From positions 23,366 to 87,365 of the forward strand of contig CAJXUD010000014.1 in the NCBI GenBank assembly GCA_913061415.1: a DNA stretch of 64,000 nucleotides. Reading direction: 5' to 3'. A program made the translations under genes and the position numbers. Of the stretch, positions 26,800 to 36,212 are shown piece after piece. The first letter of the stretch is position 1; each line of letters begins with the position of its first letter. This DNA comes from an uncultured Oleispira sp. GTDB taxonomy: Bacteria > Pseudomonadota > Gammaproteobacteria > Pseudomonadales > Oceanobacteraceae. The notes beneath the pieces were generated by a model. It was given only the letters and a program-made list of their open reading frames with translations, ran no database searches and was not told the DNA's origin.

Positions 26800-27153
26800 G
26801 AAAGCTATACCTGCAAGTCGGCAAAATGATTCCTTATTATTAGCGTAGACCATAGTTGCGTAGACCATAGTAGCGTAGACCAAAGTAGCGTAGACCAAAG
26901 TAGCGTAGACCAAAGTTTTCTTTTAATGCCCGTTCCAGTGCAACAATGATCAAATAACAAACAGGTAGATTTAAAAAACAAACCATCAGCAAACTATGCA
27001 TTTCCCGAAAATGGACAGACCTTGCTGTAAAGTAGTGTGAAGACGAGAACTTTTACTCAATATCTCTGCTCATAAGCATTGACCTGAGCATTTCATTCAA
27101 TAAAATCTTGTATGAAATCAAATAATTACATCGTATAGAAAGTGAGCAGCCAA
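26800..27153. other. Intergenic region between gdhB and moxR
   Basis: 354 bp between divergent genes. It contains the gdhB tandem repeat (26843-26917) and then AT-rich DNA, which should hold the promoters of gdhB and of the moxR-bat operon. I see no clear promoter pair, RNA gene or further ORF. Confidence 0.5.
26843..26917. repeat. 15-bp tandem repeat, five copies, upstream of gdhB
   Basis: Five units of the form GCGTAGACCAAAGTA (variants CATAGTT and CATAGTA at one end) lie 44 bases from the gdhB start. A multiple of three in length, they keep the gdhB frame open upstream. Confidence 0.92.
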
Positions 27154-28107
27154 ATGCAGCAAGGATTCAAACAGCTATCGCAAGCATTGAGCGCCAACAT
27201 TATTGGCCAACAGCATTTAATTGAACGCTTATTAATCGCCCTATTGGCCGATGGTCATTTATTAGTAGAAGGTGCTCCAGGCCTTGCAAAAACCAAAGCA
27301 ATTAATGCTTTGGCCGATCATATTGAAGGTGACTTCAAGCGTATTCAGTTCACCCCAGATTTATTACCCGGTGACATTACCGGTACCGAAATTTATCGCC
27401 CAGAAGAAGGCAGCTTTAAATTTCAGCAGGGGCCTATTTTTCATAACCTAATTTTAGCCGATGAAATTAACCGAGCGCCTGCCAAGGTACAAAGTGCTTT
27501 ATTAGAAGCCATGGCCGAACGTCAGGTTTCTGTGGGGGGCAATACCATGAAGCTAGAAAAGCTCTTTCTAGTCATGGCGACTCAAAACCCCATTGAGCAA
27601 GAAGGAACGTATCCCCTTCCCGAAGCGCAGCTAGACCGATTTTTAATGCATGTCGTCATTGGCTACCCGGATGCTGAGGCTGAACAAAAAATTCTTCGTT
27701 TGGTCCGAGGCGAGGCGATGGATCAGGCGCCTCATTTAGGTGAGAAGATGACCCAAGCAGATATATTCGCTGCTCGCCAAGAAACGTTGAATTTACATTT
27801 AAGTGAATCCGTCGAGCAATACATAGTGCAGCTAGTGATGGCAACGCGTAATCCAGAGCAATACGGTGAAGATCTTGCGAATTGGATCGATTATGGTGCT
27901 AGCCCTCGTGGAACTATTGCCTTAGAGCGTTGCGCGCGAGCCCACGCGTGGCTTAATGGCCGAGATTTTGTTAGCCCAGATGATGTTCAAGCGATTGCCC
28001 ATGATGTTCTACGCCATCGCATTTTATTGAGCTTTGAAGCAGAAGCTAACGGCATGACCACTAACAAGGTAATCAACGAATTGATTACTCGCGTTCCGGT
28101 TGCTTAA
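27154..28107 (+). CDS. MoxR-type AAA+ ATPase
   Basis: 317 residues. Walker A is GAPGLAKTK (about residues 46-54) and Walker B is LILADEINRAP; the QNPIEQEGTYPLPEAQLDRF stretch is the MoxR sensor-1 region. These ATPases act as chaperones for the assembly or activation of VWA-domain partners. It begins an operon with DUF58, DUF4381, two VWA proteins and BatD. The start is either the ATG at 27154 or a GTG at 27142; GTGAG upstream favours the ATG. Confidence 0.93.
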   Translation: MQQGFKQLSQALSANIIGQQHLIERLLIALLADGHLLVEGAPGLAKTKAINALADHIEGDFKRIQFTPDLLPGDITGTEIYRPEEGSFKFQQGPIFHNLILADEINRAPAKVQSALLEAMAERQVSVGGNTMKLEKLFLVMATQNPIEQEGTYPLPEAQLDRFLMHVVIGYPDAEAEQKILRLVRGEAMDQAPHLGEKMTQADIFAARQETLNLHLSESVEQYIVQLVMATRNPEQYGEDLANWIDYGASPRGTIALERCARAHAWLNGRDFVSPDDVQAIAHDVLRHRILLSFEAEANGMTTNKVINELITRVPVA

Positions 28108-28109
28108 TC

Positions 28110-29138
28110 ATGGGGGCTTCTCAAATTAATAACAGCCAAGGCGGCTTATCCAAAGGCGCGTTAATTGATACCGATAACTTGGTTTCTATACGACACCTCG
28201 CCAAGCTTTTGCCGATTCATAAGCAAAAGAAAGTATTGAATGAGATGGCTGGCGTTCACACCTCAAACCTAAGGGGCCGAGGTGTGGACTTTTCTGAAGT
28301 CCGGAGCTACCAAGCCGGTGATGATATTCGTGCAATGGATTGGCGGGTAACCGCTCGCACCCAGTCGCCACATATTAAGGTTTTTCGTGAAGAGCGTGAA
28401 CGCCCTGTCATGGTAGTCTGTGATTTACGCGCCAGTATGTTTTTTGGTACTCAACATGCGTTTAAATCGGTACTGGCGGCCGATATTGTGAGCCTATTTT
28501 CTTGGTCTGCGTTAAATAATGGCGATCGCATTGGCGCGTTATTATTTGATGATCACCATGAAACCGATATTCGCCCTAAACCTGGACGTAAACAGGTCAT
28601 GCACGTATTGCACGAACTGTCTCAGTTTACGCAAGACCAGCAACCTGCTGATTCAGTGGCTGACACCCAGTCTAATACATCGTCAGCCAGCAGCAGCCGT
28701 ATGGCCGATATGCTACGCCATACCCGTCGAGTTACTCGCCCTGGCAGTACTATTTATTTTATTTCTGATTGGCAAGATTTTGATCAAGATTGTGAGCGCC
28801 AGCTGCATCAAATTAGTAAACATAACGATGTCGTCGCAATTAATATCTTCGACGCATTCGAGAAGAACATTTTACCGTTAGGCAGCTATCCACTAACGGA
28901 TGGTAAGCAGCGCTTACAGCTGGAGTGCTACTCAAAATCACAAGGCTTAGAGCATCAACGAGCCTTTGAACAACGCCAACAAACGCTAAAACAACGGACG
29001 TTAAAATTGGGCATTCCCCTGATTAACCTTCAAGCTCAAGATGACATAATCACCGAGCTTCGAAAAGGTTTAGGCCTTGGCCAAATTGCCATGGGGAAAG
29101 CGAGTGCCTCGCAGATAGATGGGGGCAAAGGTAAATAA
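28110..29138 (+). CDS. DUF58 (VWA-like) protein of the bat cluster
   Basis: 342 residues. The DUF58 core RGRGVDFSEVRSYQAGDDIRAMDWRVTART is at about residues 52-81, followed by a VWA-like region (VVCDLRASMFFG). It has no membrane segment. It starts two bases after the moxR stop, so translation is coupled. It is always found with MoxR ATPases and is thought to bridge the ATPase and the membrane VWA proteins. A Ser-rich insert of about 20 residues (ADTQSNTSSASSS) lies near residue 190. Confidence 0.9.
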   Translation: MGASQINNSQGGLSKGALIDTDNLVSIRHLAKLLPIHKQKKVLNEMAGVHTSNLRGRGVDFSEVRSYQAGDDIRAMDWRVTARTQSPHIKVFREERERPVMVVCDLRASMFFGTQHAFKSVLAADIVSLFSWSALNNGDRIGALLFDDHHETDIRPKPGRKQVMHVLHELSQFTQDQQPADSVADTQSNTSSASSSRMADMLRHTRRVTRPGSTIYFISDWQDFDQDCERQLHQISKHNDVVAINIFDAFEKNILPLGSYPLTDGKQRLQLECYSKSQGLEHQRAFEQRQQTLKQRTLKLGIPLINLQAQDDIITELRKGLGLGQIAMGKASASQIDGGKGK

Positions 29139-29140
29139 TC

Positions 29141-29737
29141 ATGCAAGCATCTATTCCTAACTCAGTGAACCCTAACTCAGTGAACCCTATCTCAGCGAGT
29201 CCTAATTCATCACCCGCTGCAGATTTATCGCAATTAAAAGATATTCACCTACCGGAAGCGATCCACGACTGGCCTATCGCATTTGGCTGGTGGATTTTAT
29301 TGATTTTAATCGTAGTTAGCATAACGGCGGGGATTTATTTACTGCTGCGATATAAAGCTAACACTGCCAATAAGAAAGCGGCTCTAAAAGTACTAGAGCA
29401 ACAGTTTGCTCAGTATAAAGTCGATCAAGATGCCCAATCATTTCTATTGGGCACAAATCAGACATTAAAACGTTATTGCCTTAAAGCCTACCCACAAGCG
29501 GTTAGTCTCTCTGGCACATCATGGACTGATTTTTTAATTCAACATTATAAAAAGCACAGTAAAGCAGATACTTTTAGCGAAGAAATCATCAATGCATTGA
29601 GCCAAGGCCTCTATCAGCCAAACTGCCAATTCGATGCGCACACACTTTATAAAACCAGTACTGCATGGTTAAAAAACAATAAACCCGACGCTAAAGTAAA
29701 CGCTGACAATGCAAGTAAAGGACATTCAAATGATTGA
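29141..29737 (+). CDS. DUF4381 membrane protein of the bat cluster
   Basis: 198 residues. A variable, Asn/Ser/Pro-rich N-terminus carries four 5-residue repeats (PNSVN-type) encoded by a 15-bp tandem repeat. A single membrane segment at about 46-68 (AFGWWILLILIVVSITAGIYLLL) and a DUF4381 helical domain follow (KAALKVLEQQFAQYK; SWTDFLIQHYKK). DUF4381 proteins occur only in moxR-bat operons. The stop overlaps the next gene by eight bases. Confidence 0.88.
   Translation: MQASIPNSVNPNSVNPISASPNSSPAADLSQLKDIHLPEAIHDWPIAFGWWILLILIVVSITAGIYLLLRYKANTANKKAALKVLEQQFAQYKVDQDAQSFLLGTNQTLKRYCLKAYPQAVSLSGTSWTDFLIQHYKKHSKADTFSEEIINALSQGLYQPNCQFDAHTLYKTSTAWLKNNKPDAKVNADNASKGHSND
29156..29215 (+). repeat. 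In-frame 15-bp tandem repeat, four copies, inside the DUF4381 gene
   Basis: Units CCTAACTCAGTGAAC twice, CCTATCTCAGCGAGT and CCTAATTCATCACCC. The period of five codons preserves the frame, giving PNSVN/PNSVN/PISAS/PNSSP at residues 6-25. Confidence 0.85.
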
Positions 29738-30746
29738 TTGGCATTGGCCCTGGGCATTCTTTTTATTGCCATTACCGCTTTTATTTTTCTGGATTTTGCC
29801 TAAAGTAAAACAACAAGAAGCGGCATTAAAAGTACCGAGCCTTGCTCTGTGGCAAACATCGACTCAATCGGCACAAATACATACCCAGCGTACTTGGCCT
29901 TCCCTAATTCTACCTGCTGTATTATGGCTCGCATTATTAACGGCATTAGCGCGCCCCCATATTCTAGGTGATATTGTTGAAATGCCGACCTCTGGCCGTG
30001 ACCTAATGTTAGCCGTCGACATTTCGGGCAGTATGGCGATCGAAGATATGAAGTGGCAAGATCGCCCGGTTAATCGTTTATTTACGGTTAAGAAAGTATT
30101 AAATGATTTTGTTAGCCAGCGACAAGGCGACCGCTTGGGATTGGTTTTATTTGGTAGTCAAGCGTATTTACAAGCTCCACTTACGTTTGACTGGCAAACC
30201 ATTCAAACGTTAATGAATGAAGCTCAAATTGGCCTTGCAGGAAAAAAGACCGCCATTGGTGATGCCATTGGTCTTACGATTAAGCGCTTGCAGTCGCATC
30301 CCGAACAAAGCCGAGTTGTGATTTTATTAACCGATGGTGCCAATACTGCGGGAGAAGTTGAACCCTTAAAAGCCGCTGAACTTGCGCAACAGAGCAATGT
30401 TAAAATATATACTGTAGGCCTAGGAGCCGATGCAATGGAGGTCGCTAGTTTCTTTGGGTCTCGCGAGGTCAACCCTTCTAGGGATCTTGACGAAACGACA
30501 TTACAAAAAATGGCCGACATGACGGGTGGTCATTATTTCAGAGCGCGCGATAGCAAAGAGTTAGAAAAAATTTATGACATGATTGATCAATTAGAACCCA
30601 CCGAAAAAGACCCTGAGATTTTTCGCCCGCAGATTAATATTTATTACTGGCCGCTATCAATAGCATTATTCATCAGCTTTCTAATTGCACTTCAAGCATT
30701 AGGGCTTTTCCGTTATCTAACGTCGATTATTAGGAAGGCTAAATAA
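29730..30746 (+). CDS. batA: BatA: VWA-domain membrane protein
   Basis: 338 residues. It starts at the ATG at 29730 (AAAGGA seven bases before), not at the in-frame ATG 21 bases upstream. Two N-terminal membrane segments (about 6-26 and 54-72) and one near the C-terminus frame a VWA domain with an intact MIDAS (DISGSMA and TDGANTAGE). Part of the Bacteroides-aerotolerance (Bat) family, found with MoxR. It overlaps the preceding gene by eight bases and the next by one (ATG/TAA overlap), showing tight translational coupling. Confidence 0.92.
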   Translation: MIDWHWPWAFFLLPLPLLFFWILPKVKQQEAALKVPSLALWQTSTQSAQIHTQRTWPSLILPAVLWLALLTALARPHILGDIVEMPTSGRDLMLAVDISGSMAIEDMKWQDRPVNRLFTVKKVLNDFVSQRQGDRLGLVLFGSQAYLQAPLTFDWQTIQTLMNEAQIGLAGKKTAIGDAIGLTIKRLQSHPEQSRVVILLTDGANTAGEVEPLKAAELAQQSNVKIYTVGLGADAMEVASFFGSREVNPSRDLDETTLQKMADMTGGHYFRARDSKELEKIYDMIDQLEPTEKDPEIFRPQINIYYWPLSIALFISFLIALQALGLFRYLTSIIRKAK

Positions 30747-32668
30747 TGGAATTATTTCTTTCTCAATTTCATTTATTACGTCCGCTCTGGTTGTTAGCAC
30801 TGATACCTAGCGTATTACTTTTTGTATTTTTACTAAAACGTCGACTCGCTTCCGCACGCTGGAATGGCATCATTGACGAATCGCTGATGCCACATGTACT
30901 CGACCAAATGCCCAGTGAGCAATCTCGCTGGCCACTATGGTTTATTTTATTTACTTGGGTCATCACCGCTATTGCCCTTGCTGGCCCTGCGTGGGAGCAA
31001 CTACCACAACCAATCCAGAAAAAAGAAGATGCCCTCGTGATCGTTATGGATATGTCGTTATCCATGGCCGCTCAAGATGTCAGCCCTAACCGCGCAACAC
31101 GAGCGCGCCAAAAAGTCATCGATATATTAAAGCAACGTAATGAAGGCCTTACCGCTTTAGTCGTTTATGCGGGTGACGCGTATACCGTAACACCCTTAAC
31201 CGACGACGCGGATACCATCATAAACTTGGTGCCGTCTTTATCGCCATTCATCATGCCAGCAATGGGCAGTCGCCCTGATAAGGCACTTGCCTTGGCCGAT
31301 AAATTAATCATTGATGCCGGTTTAATACGCGCTAAATTTTTGTTAATTACTGACGGTATTCAAACTAAAGATATTCGTCGTATCAAAAAAGTATTAGGCA
31401 GTAAGCAGCAACAGCTTTCAGTCTTAACACTGGGCACTGAAGAAGGCGCACCGATTGCGTTGCAAGACGGAGGCTTTAAGCGTGATGGCCAAGGTAATAT
31501 TGTTTTACCAAAACTTGATTTAGAGGTTATTAAGCAACTTGCTAACGAACTAAATATCCATTGGCACCAAATGAGTTTTGATGATTCTGACTGGCACTAT
31601 CTACTCGACGAGAATAGCCTTAGTGAAAAGAACCAAGGTTCTAATTCGCAAAGTATTATGAACGATACTAATACCTTAGAAAGACAATTCGATTTATGGG
31701 CCGATCAAGGGTATTGGCTTATTTTTATTGTCATTATCATTGCGGCATTATCATTCCGCCGAGGATGGCTATTGTCTATAGCATTCCTTATTACTCTTCA
31801 ACCCGAAACCAGCTATGCCAGCTTATGGGATGACGCTTGGCAAACTAAAGATCAACAAGCTCAGCAAGTCTTTGAAAACGACCCAGCCAAGGCTGCTGAA
31901 TTGTTTAAAGACCCAAATTGGAAAGCGTCTAGCTTATATCGTGCGCAAGAATTTGAACAAGCTTCTGAAATTCTAACTTCTGAAATAGATGCGAATAAAG
32001 ACGCCTTACCGGCTCAAAATGCTGAACGCTATTTTAACCGCGGCAATGCCCTCGCCCATGCGGGTGAACTAGAAAAAGCGATTGAATCTTATGAAAAAGC
32101 ATTGGAGCTGAATGAAGAATTCCCTGATGCTGAATTTAACAAGTCTTTGGTTGAGCAGCTGCTTCAACAAGAAAAAGAGCAACAGCAATCAGATGAGAAT
32201 CAGGACTCTGACGAACAGCAGGACTCTGATGAAAAGAAAGAGTCTGATCAACAACAAGATTCAGATCAGAAAAACTCTGACCAGCAAGACTCAGATGATC
32301 AAAGCTCAGATCAGCAAGAATCAGATCAAGAAAAATCAGATAATAATGATTCAAAAGAAAAAGAAAAAGAAAAAGAAAAAAGTAATGAAGATTCTAAAGA
32401 TGAAGATTCTAAAGATGAAGATTCTAAAGATGAGCAATCAGCTGAGTCTGATAAAAATGAAAAACAAACCGAAGAAGAAAAGCAAGCTGAGCAAGAAAGA
32501 CAGGCAAAGCAAGCTGAAGCTGAAGACAATATGTCTCGTGAAGAAAAACAAGCGCTAGAGCAATGGCTCAACCGTATACCCGATGACCCTGGTGGTCTAT
32601 TGAAACGTAAATTCTTATATCAATATAAACAACGTGATCATCAAGACGAAGGCGAAGTATCATGGTAA
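30746..32668 (+). CDS. BatB/BatC fusion: VWA domain plus TPR and acidic tail
   Basis: 640 residues. Residues 1-330 are BatB-like: N-terminal membrane segments, a VWA domain with MIDAS DMSLSMA and LITDGIQTKD, and another membrane segment near 312-330. Residues about 420-475 form a TPR unit (AERYFNRGNALAHAGELEKA, ESYEKALELN). Residues about 475-600 are extreme low complexity: Ser/Asp/Gln, then Glu/Lys, including a triple 15-bp repeat (DSKDE three times). The C-terminus is short and structured. Batlike clusters often encode BatB and BatC separately; here they are one protein. The function of the tail is unknown. Confidence 0.88.
   Translation: MELFLSQFHLLRPLWLLALIPSVLLFVFLLKRRLASARWNGIIDESLMPHVLDQMPSEQSRWPLWFILFTWVITAIALAGPAWEQLPQPIQKKEDALVIVMDMSLSMAAQDVSPNRATRARQKVIDILKQRNEGLTALVVYAGDAYTVTPLTDDADTIINLVPSLSPFIMPAMGSRPDKALALADKLIIDAGLIRAKFLLITDGIQTKDIRRIKKVLGSKQQQLSVLTLGTEEGAPIALQDGGFKRDGQGNIVLPKLDLEVIKQLANELNIHWHQMSFDDSDWHYLLDENSLSEKNQGSNSQSIMNDTNTLERQFDLWADQGYWLIFIVIIIAALSFRRGWLLSIAFLITLQPETSYASLWDDAWQTKDQQAQQVFENDPAKAAELFKDPNWKASSLYRAQEFEQASEILTSEIDANKDALPAQNAERYFNRGNALAHAGELEKAIESYEKALELNEEFPDAEFNKSLVEQLLQQEKEQQQSDENQDSDEQQDSDEKKESDQQQDSDQKNSDQQDSDDQSSDQQESDQEKSDNNDSKEKEKEKEKSNEDSKDEDSKDEDSKDEQSAESDKNEKQTEEEKQAEQERQAKQAEAEDNMSREEKQALEQWLNRIPDDPGGLLKRKFLYQYKQRDHQDEGEVSW
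32390..32434 (+). repeat. In-frame 15-bp tandem repeat, three copies, in the BatB/C tail
   Basis: Unit GATTCTAAAGATGAA repeated three times, the last with G at its end, directly after a stretch of AAAGAA hexamers. Both are inside the coding sequence of the BatB/BatC tail. Confidence 0.85.
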
Positions 32669-34332
32669 ATCAATTCACCACTTCAATGTTGCGCCCAATA
32701 TTGGCATTAGTATTATTACTGCTAACTCAAATAGCCTCGGCGGGCACCTTAACGGCTACCGTAGATCGTAAGCAAATCACAGAGAATGATAGCTTTCGCT
32801 TATTCTTACGTTACGACGAACAAGTAGGTTATGGCCAACCAGACTTAACCGTATTAAAAAAAGACTTTCGAGTATTAAGTCAGCAGCGTTCAAATCAATT
32901 TCGGTCAATGAATGGAAAAACGGTTTCATTTACTGAGTGGACGCTGATGCTATCTCCTATCAAAACAGGCACCTTGATCATTCCCGCGGTTGAATTTGAT
33001 GGACAGTTCAGCCAAGAAATACAAGTCACCGTAAACGAGCTTTCACAAACAGTAAAAGACCAAATAGCCAAAGAATTTTTCTTTGATATTGAAGTCGACC
33101 GTTCAAGTACCTACGTTCAAGCACAAATAATTTATACCGAAAAACTCTACTACAGCGTTAACCATGAAGATGCGACTCTATCAGAATTTAAAGTCACCGA
33201 TGCACACGTCATACCGCTAGGTGAAGTTCGCCAATACAATACCAATATTAATGGTCAACGTATGGGGGTATACGAACGCCGGTTTGCCATTTTTGCAGAA
33301 GAAAGTGGAGAGCTTGTTATCCCTGGACAAAAATTCACCGCCAATATTGTAAATTCATATAATCGCTGGAGCCGAGGCCGCCCAGTTTCGGTTGTTGCCC
33401 AACCAATTCGCATTAAGGTTGAATCAACGCCCTCTACTTACCCTCAAGCACCTTGGTTACCCAGCCAACAACTCACTATTTCTGACCGCTGGAGTAAATC
33501 TTATAGCGAATGGCAAGTGGGCGAACCCGTTACTCGAACCATTACGCTGAATGCTCGCGGTCTTTCAGGTAGTCAATTACCAAGCATCGATTTAACCCAA
33601 GTAGATGGCTTAAAATACTACCCTGATCAATCTGACCACAACGATAAAACCGATACCCAAGGTATTTATGGCTTCTTACAACAATCCATTGCTATTGTTC
33701 CGACACAAGGCGGCCGAGTGACCATTCCAGAAATGCGCATTCCTTGGTGGAATTTAGAAACGAATCAACTTGAATATGCTATTTTACCAACCCAAACCAT
33801 CACGGTTGCGGCTGCAAGCACGGTATTAAAAGACAAAAATACAATAGAAAACGATAAAGCTGCTGCGCCTTCAATTTCTTCTGCCGCCACCACACATTCT
33901 GGTGATGGCTATTGGATAGCGGCAACCTTGTTATTATTATTAACCAATATTATTACTGCTTTTCTATTATGGCGTCGCCAAGACAAGGCCATTGATAAAA
34001 CGCCAGGCACTGTACCAACCTCTAGCAAAGATAAGTTACGCCAGGTAAAAAAGGCTTGTCAGAAGAATGATCCTCTTATTATTCGCCAGACATTGAAAGA
34101 ATGGTCCCAGCAAGAGCTTGGCATTAGCGCAATGGATCAGCTAGGCCAACAACTGAATAGTATTGCCCTGAGTAATAGTTTGAATGAACTGGAAAGCGTA
34201 CTTTATCAAAACAGTGAAAATAGCGCGTTTAATGGGCAGATGTTATGGAATAATCTATCCCAAGCCATTAAGAAAATGCAGACTAGTCGCCCGACGAATC
34301 AAGCGGAATTGAGCCCTTTATACACAAAATAG
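32662..34332 (+). CDS. batD: BatD (oxygen-tolerance-like) membrane protein
   Basis: 556 residues. A signal peptide (hydrophobic, ending near ASA at residue 28) is followed by the BatD extracytoplasmic beta-rich region (ITENDSFRLFLRYDEQVGYGQPDLTVL, and EWTLMLSPIKTGTLIIPAVEFDG). One membrane segment lies at about 411-433, followed by a cytoplasmic helical tail of about 120 residues. It overlaps the end of the BatB/C gene by seven bases and closes the operon. BatD is thought to be the periplasmic partner of the VWA proteins. Confidence 0.92.
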   Translation: MVNQFTTSMLRPILALVLLLLTQIASAGTLTATVDRKQITENDSFRLFLRYDEQVGYGQPDLTVLKKDFRVLSQQRSNQFRSMNGKTVSFTEWTLMLSPIKTGTLIIPAVEFDGQFSQEIQVTVNELSQTVKDQIAKEFFFDIEVDRSSTYVQAQIIYTEKLYYSVNHEDATLSEFKVTDAHVIPLGEVRQYNTNINGQRMGVYERRFAIFAEESGELVIPGQKFTANIVNSYNRWSRGRPVSVVAQPIRIKVESTPSTYPQAPWLPSQQLTISDRWSKSYSEWQVGEPVTRTITLNARGLSGSQLPSIDLTQVDGLKYYPDQSDHNDKTDTQGIYGFLQQSIAIVPTQGGRVTIPEMRIPWWNLETNQLEYAILPTQTITVAAASTVLKDKNTIENDKAAAPSISSAATTHSGDGYWIAATLLLLLTNIITAFLLWRRQDKAIDKTPGTVPTSSKDKLRQVKKACQKNDPLIIRQTLKEWSQQELGISAMDQLGQQLNSIALSNSLNELESVLYQNSENSAFNGQMLWNNLSQAIKKMQTSRPTNQAELSPLYTK

Positions 34333-34408
34333 TATAAAGAGCTGCGTAATAACACGGATTAAATACCAGCACAGTAGCTGCCCACTAAATTGAACCGTAG
34401 CATAACGT

Positions 34409-34957
34409 TTAGTGACTCGCGGTAGAGTATTCGCGTTTAGCAATGGCTAAACGCTTCCACAGCTCCATGTGCTCAGGCAAAGCTTCTGGTGCGCGGGTGA
34501 TGCCTAAAAGCTTCGCGGCATCTTGCGGTAGAGCCTTTTTACCCTGCTGCAAAAAGATCCCCTTAACCAAGCCATACGCATGAATTTTTCCGTCTGCAAT
34601 AAAGCGCTGTTCAAGATAGACATACTTGTCGTCCCAACCAAGGTAACGGCTTTCTACGTGGAATTTCTTTCCTACTCGTATCTCACGGATATAACCCATC
34701 TCGATACCCGCAACAATAAAATTGAGCTTTTCTTTTAGCATTACATCCCAGGTATCAGTCTGTAATGGATGATCCCAGCGAGCTCGCTCCATAAAAACCA
34801 TGTAACGAGAGTTGTTAATATGCATATTAAAATCAATATCAAACAGCCCTACTCTAAAATTACGTTTAATAGCGCTCATAAACGGCTGTGACTTGTAGCG
34901 TTTGCTCAATTCATTTCGCTTATTCAGTACAATACAACGTAATATTTCGCGGATCAT
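34409..34957 (-). CDS. Hotdog-fold acyl-CoA thioesterase-like protein (THEM6-like)
   Basis: 182 residues with a single 4HBT-type hotdog domain: FRVGLFDIDFNMHINNSRYMVFMERARWDH (the DxNxHxNNxxY motif), EMGYIREIRVGKKFHVESRYLGWDDKYVYLEQRF. This pattern is the THEM6/DSCD75-like branch rather than classic YbgC. The substrate is probably an acyl-CoA but is unproven. The first 26 residues, before the hotdog domain, contain an in-frame Met at residue 27 and may not be part of the native protein. It is convergent with batD. Confidence 0.85.
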   Translation of the reverse strand: MIREILRCIVLNKRNELSKRYKSQPFMSAIKRNFRVGLFDIDFNMHINNSRYMVFMERARWDHPLQTDTWDVMLKEKLNFIVAGIEMGYIREIRVGKKFHVESRYLGWDDKYVYLEQRFIADGKIHAYGLVKGIFLQQGKKALPQDAAKLLGITRAPEALPEHMELWKRLAIAKREYSTASH

Positions 34958-35200
34958 AGACAGCCAACTGGGAAGTAATAAAATTTAAAGTGGCGCATTT
35001 TAACCTAATCGCGGCATTTGTCACCCTTCGTAACCGCTTTCATTTCTAATTAGATCACTCGCATTAATTTTTTATCTAAATCATCAATTAATTTCTACCC
35101 TAAATCACCACTTATATTCACCCAATTACCTGCAATTTCTTGCGAGATTCGCTTTTTCAGACTATTACTTAAGTAATGACATCTTCGGCGAACCAATATC

Positions 35201-35578
35201 ATGGCACTTCCTGTTTTAATTTGTGACGACTCAAGTTTTGCGCGCAAACAGATGAAACGAGCACTTCCAGACAACTGGGAGATCGATTTAACCTTTGCCA
35301 CCAATGGCCTAGAAGGCGTAGAAGCTATTCGCCAAGGCCAAGGCGAAGTTGTATTTTTAGATTTAACCATGCCCGAAATGGACGGCTATGGCGTATTAGA
35401 AGCCATCCGCAAAGAAGACCTGCCCGCGATGGTTATTGTCGTATCGGGCGACATTCAACCAGATGCTCAAGAACGAGTAAAAAAACTAGGTGCAATGGCC
35501 TTTATAAAAAAGCCCATCGATAAAGAAAAAGCGACTCAAATTTTGACCGAGTTTGGCATTTTATCGGGAGAAGTTTAA
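35201..35578 (+). CDS. CheY-like single-domain response regulator
   Basis: 125 residues, a lone receiver domain. The acidic pair is ICDDSSFARKQMKRAL (residues 9-10), the phospho-acceptor Asp is in FLDLTMPEMDG (Asp53 or close) and the switch Lys is in IKKPID. There is no output domain. It heads a three-gene group with a CheC-type protein and a diguanylate cyclase. A plausible reading is that it is the target of the CheC-like phosphatase and controls the cyclase; this is inference. Confidence 0.9.
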   Translation: MALPVLICDDSSFARKQMKRALPDNWEIDLTFATNGLEGVEAIRQGQGEVVFLDLTMPEMDGYGVLEAIRKEDLPAMVIVVSGDIQPDAQERVKKLGAMAFIKKPIDKEKATQILTEFGILSGEV

Positions 35579-35591
35579 TGGGGTTACTGCT

Positions 35592-36197
35592 GTGAAGACT
35601 TTAATAAGTGAAGACCAACGGGACTGCTATCAAGAGATCACTAACGTGGCGATGGGGCAAGCTGCTGACCGACTCGCAAGATTATTGAACGTCTACGTTA
35701 TTCTCCCTATACCCAAAGTGAATATGATTAGCTCTAGTGAGCTGCAAATGGCACTCGCTGATACATCAAGCAATAAAAATGTATCGGCAGTTTGCCAAGG
35801 CTTTATAGGATCAGGAATCGCAGGCGAAGCACTGCTTGTGTTTAACGATGCGAGCTTCTCTGACCTTGCGCAACTGATGAATTATAAAGGCCCCCTTGAT
35901 ACTCATGGAGAACTTGAATTACTGATGGACGTTAGCTCTGTACTCATTGGTGCATGCATACAAGGTATCGGTGAACAGTTAGAAATAACGTTTAATCAAG
36001 GACATCCTGTAGTATTAGGACAGCATTGCCAAGTGGATGATCTTATTAAATCGGGTAATCATCAATGGAGCCAAACCTTAGCCATTGAAATCAACTACAA
36101 AATTGAAAACATGAACATAAACTGTGATTTGCTATTACTATTCACAGAAGATTCTGTTGCTAAAATTAATCAGCAAGTCGACTATTTATTAGACTAA
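35592..36197 (+). CDS. CheC/CheX-like phosphatase domain protein
   Basis: 201 residues if started at the GTG at 35592; a TTG at 35553 would overlap the CheY gene. The first CheC phosphatase motif is intact: D, three residues, E, two, N in DQRDCYQEITNVAMGQAAD, with a Pro about 21 residues later. The second copy (ELLMDVSSVLIGAC) has Asp and Ser in place of Glu and Asn, so that site may be inactive. CheC dephosphorylates CheY-P. The start is poorly supported by a ribosome site, but position and family length favour it. Confidence 0.8.
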   Translation: MKTLISEDQRDCYQEITNVAMGQAADRLARLLNVYVILPIPKVNMISSSELQMALADTSSNKNVSAVCQGFIGSGIAGEALLVFNDASFSDLAQLMNYKGPLDTHGELELLMDVSSVLIGACIQGIGEQLEITFNQGHPVVLGQHCQVDDLIKSGNHQWSQTLAIEINYKIENMNINCDLLLLFTEDSVAKINQQVDYLLD

Positions 36198-36212
36198 GGG
36201 ATCAATTCTCGT

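Noticed and set aside
26799..26913. gdhB starting at the far upstream ATG with VYAT repeats
   Set aside because: The extra 38 residues come from the 15-bp tandem repeat and have no counterpart in the family; an ATG with AGGT lies at the family start.
32112..32571. Lysine- or serine-rich ORFs in other frames of the BatB/C tail
   Set aside because: They are shadow frames of the low-complexity repeat inside a well-supported gene.
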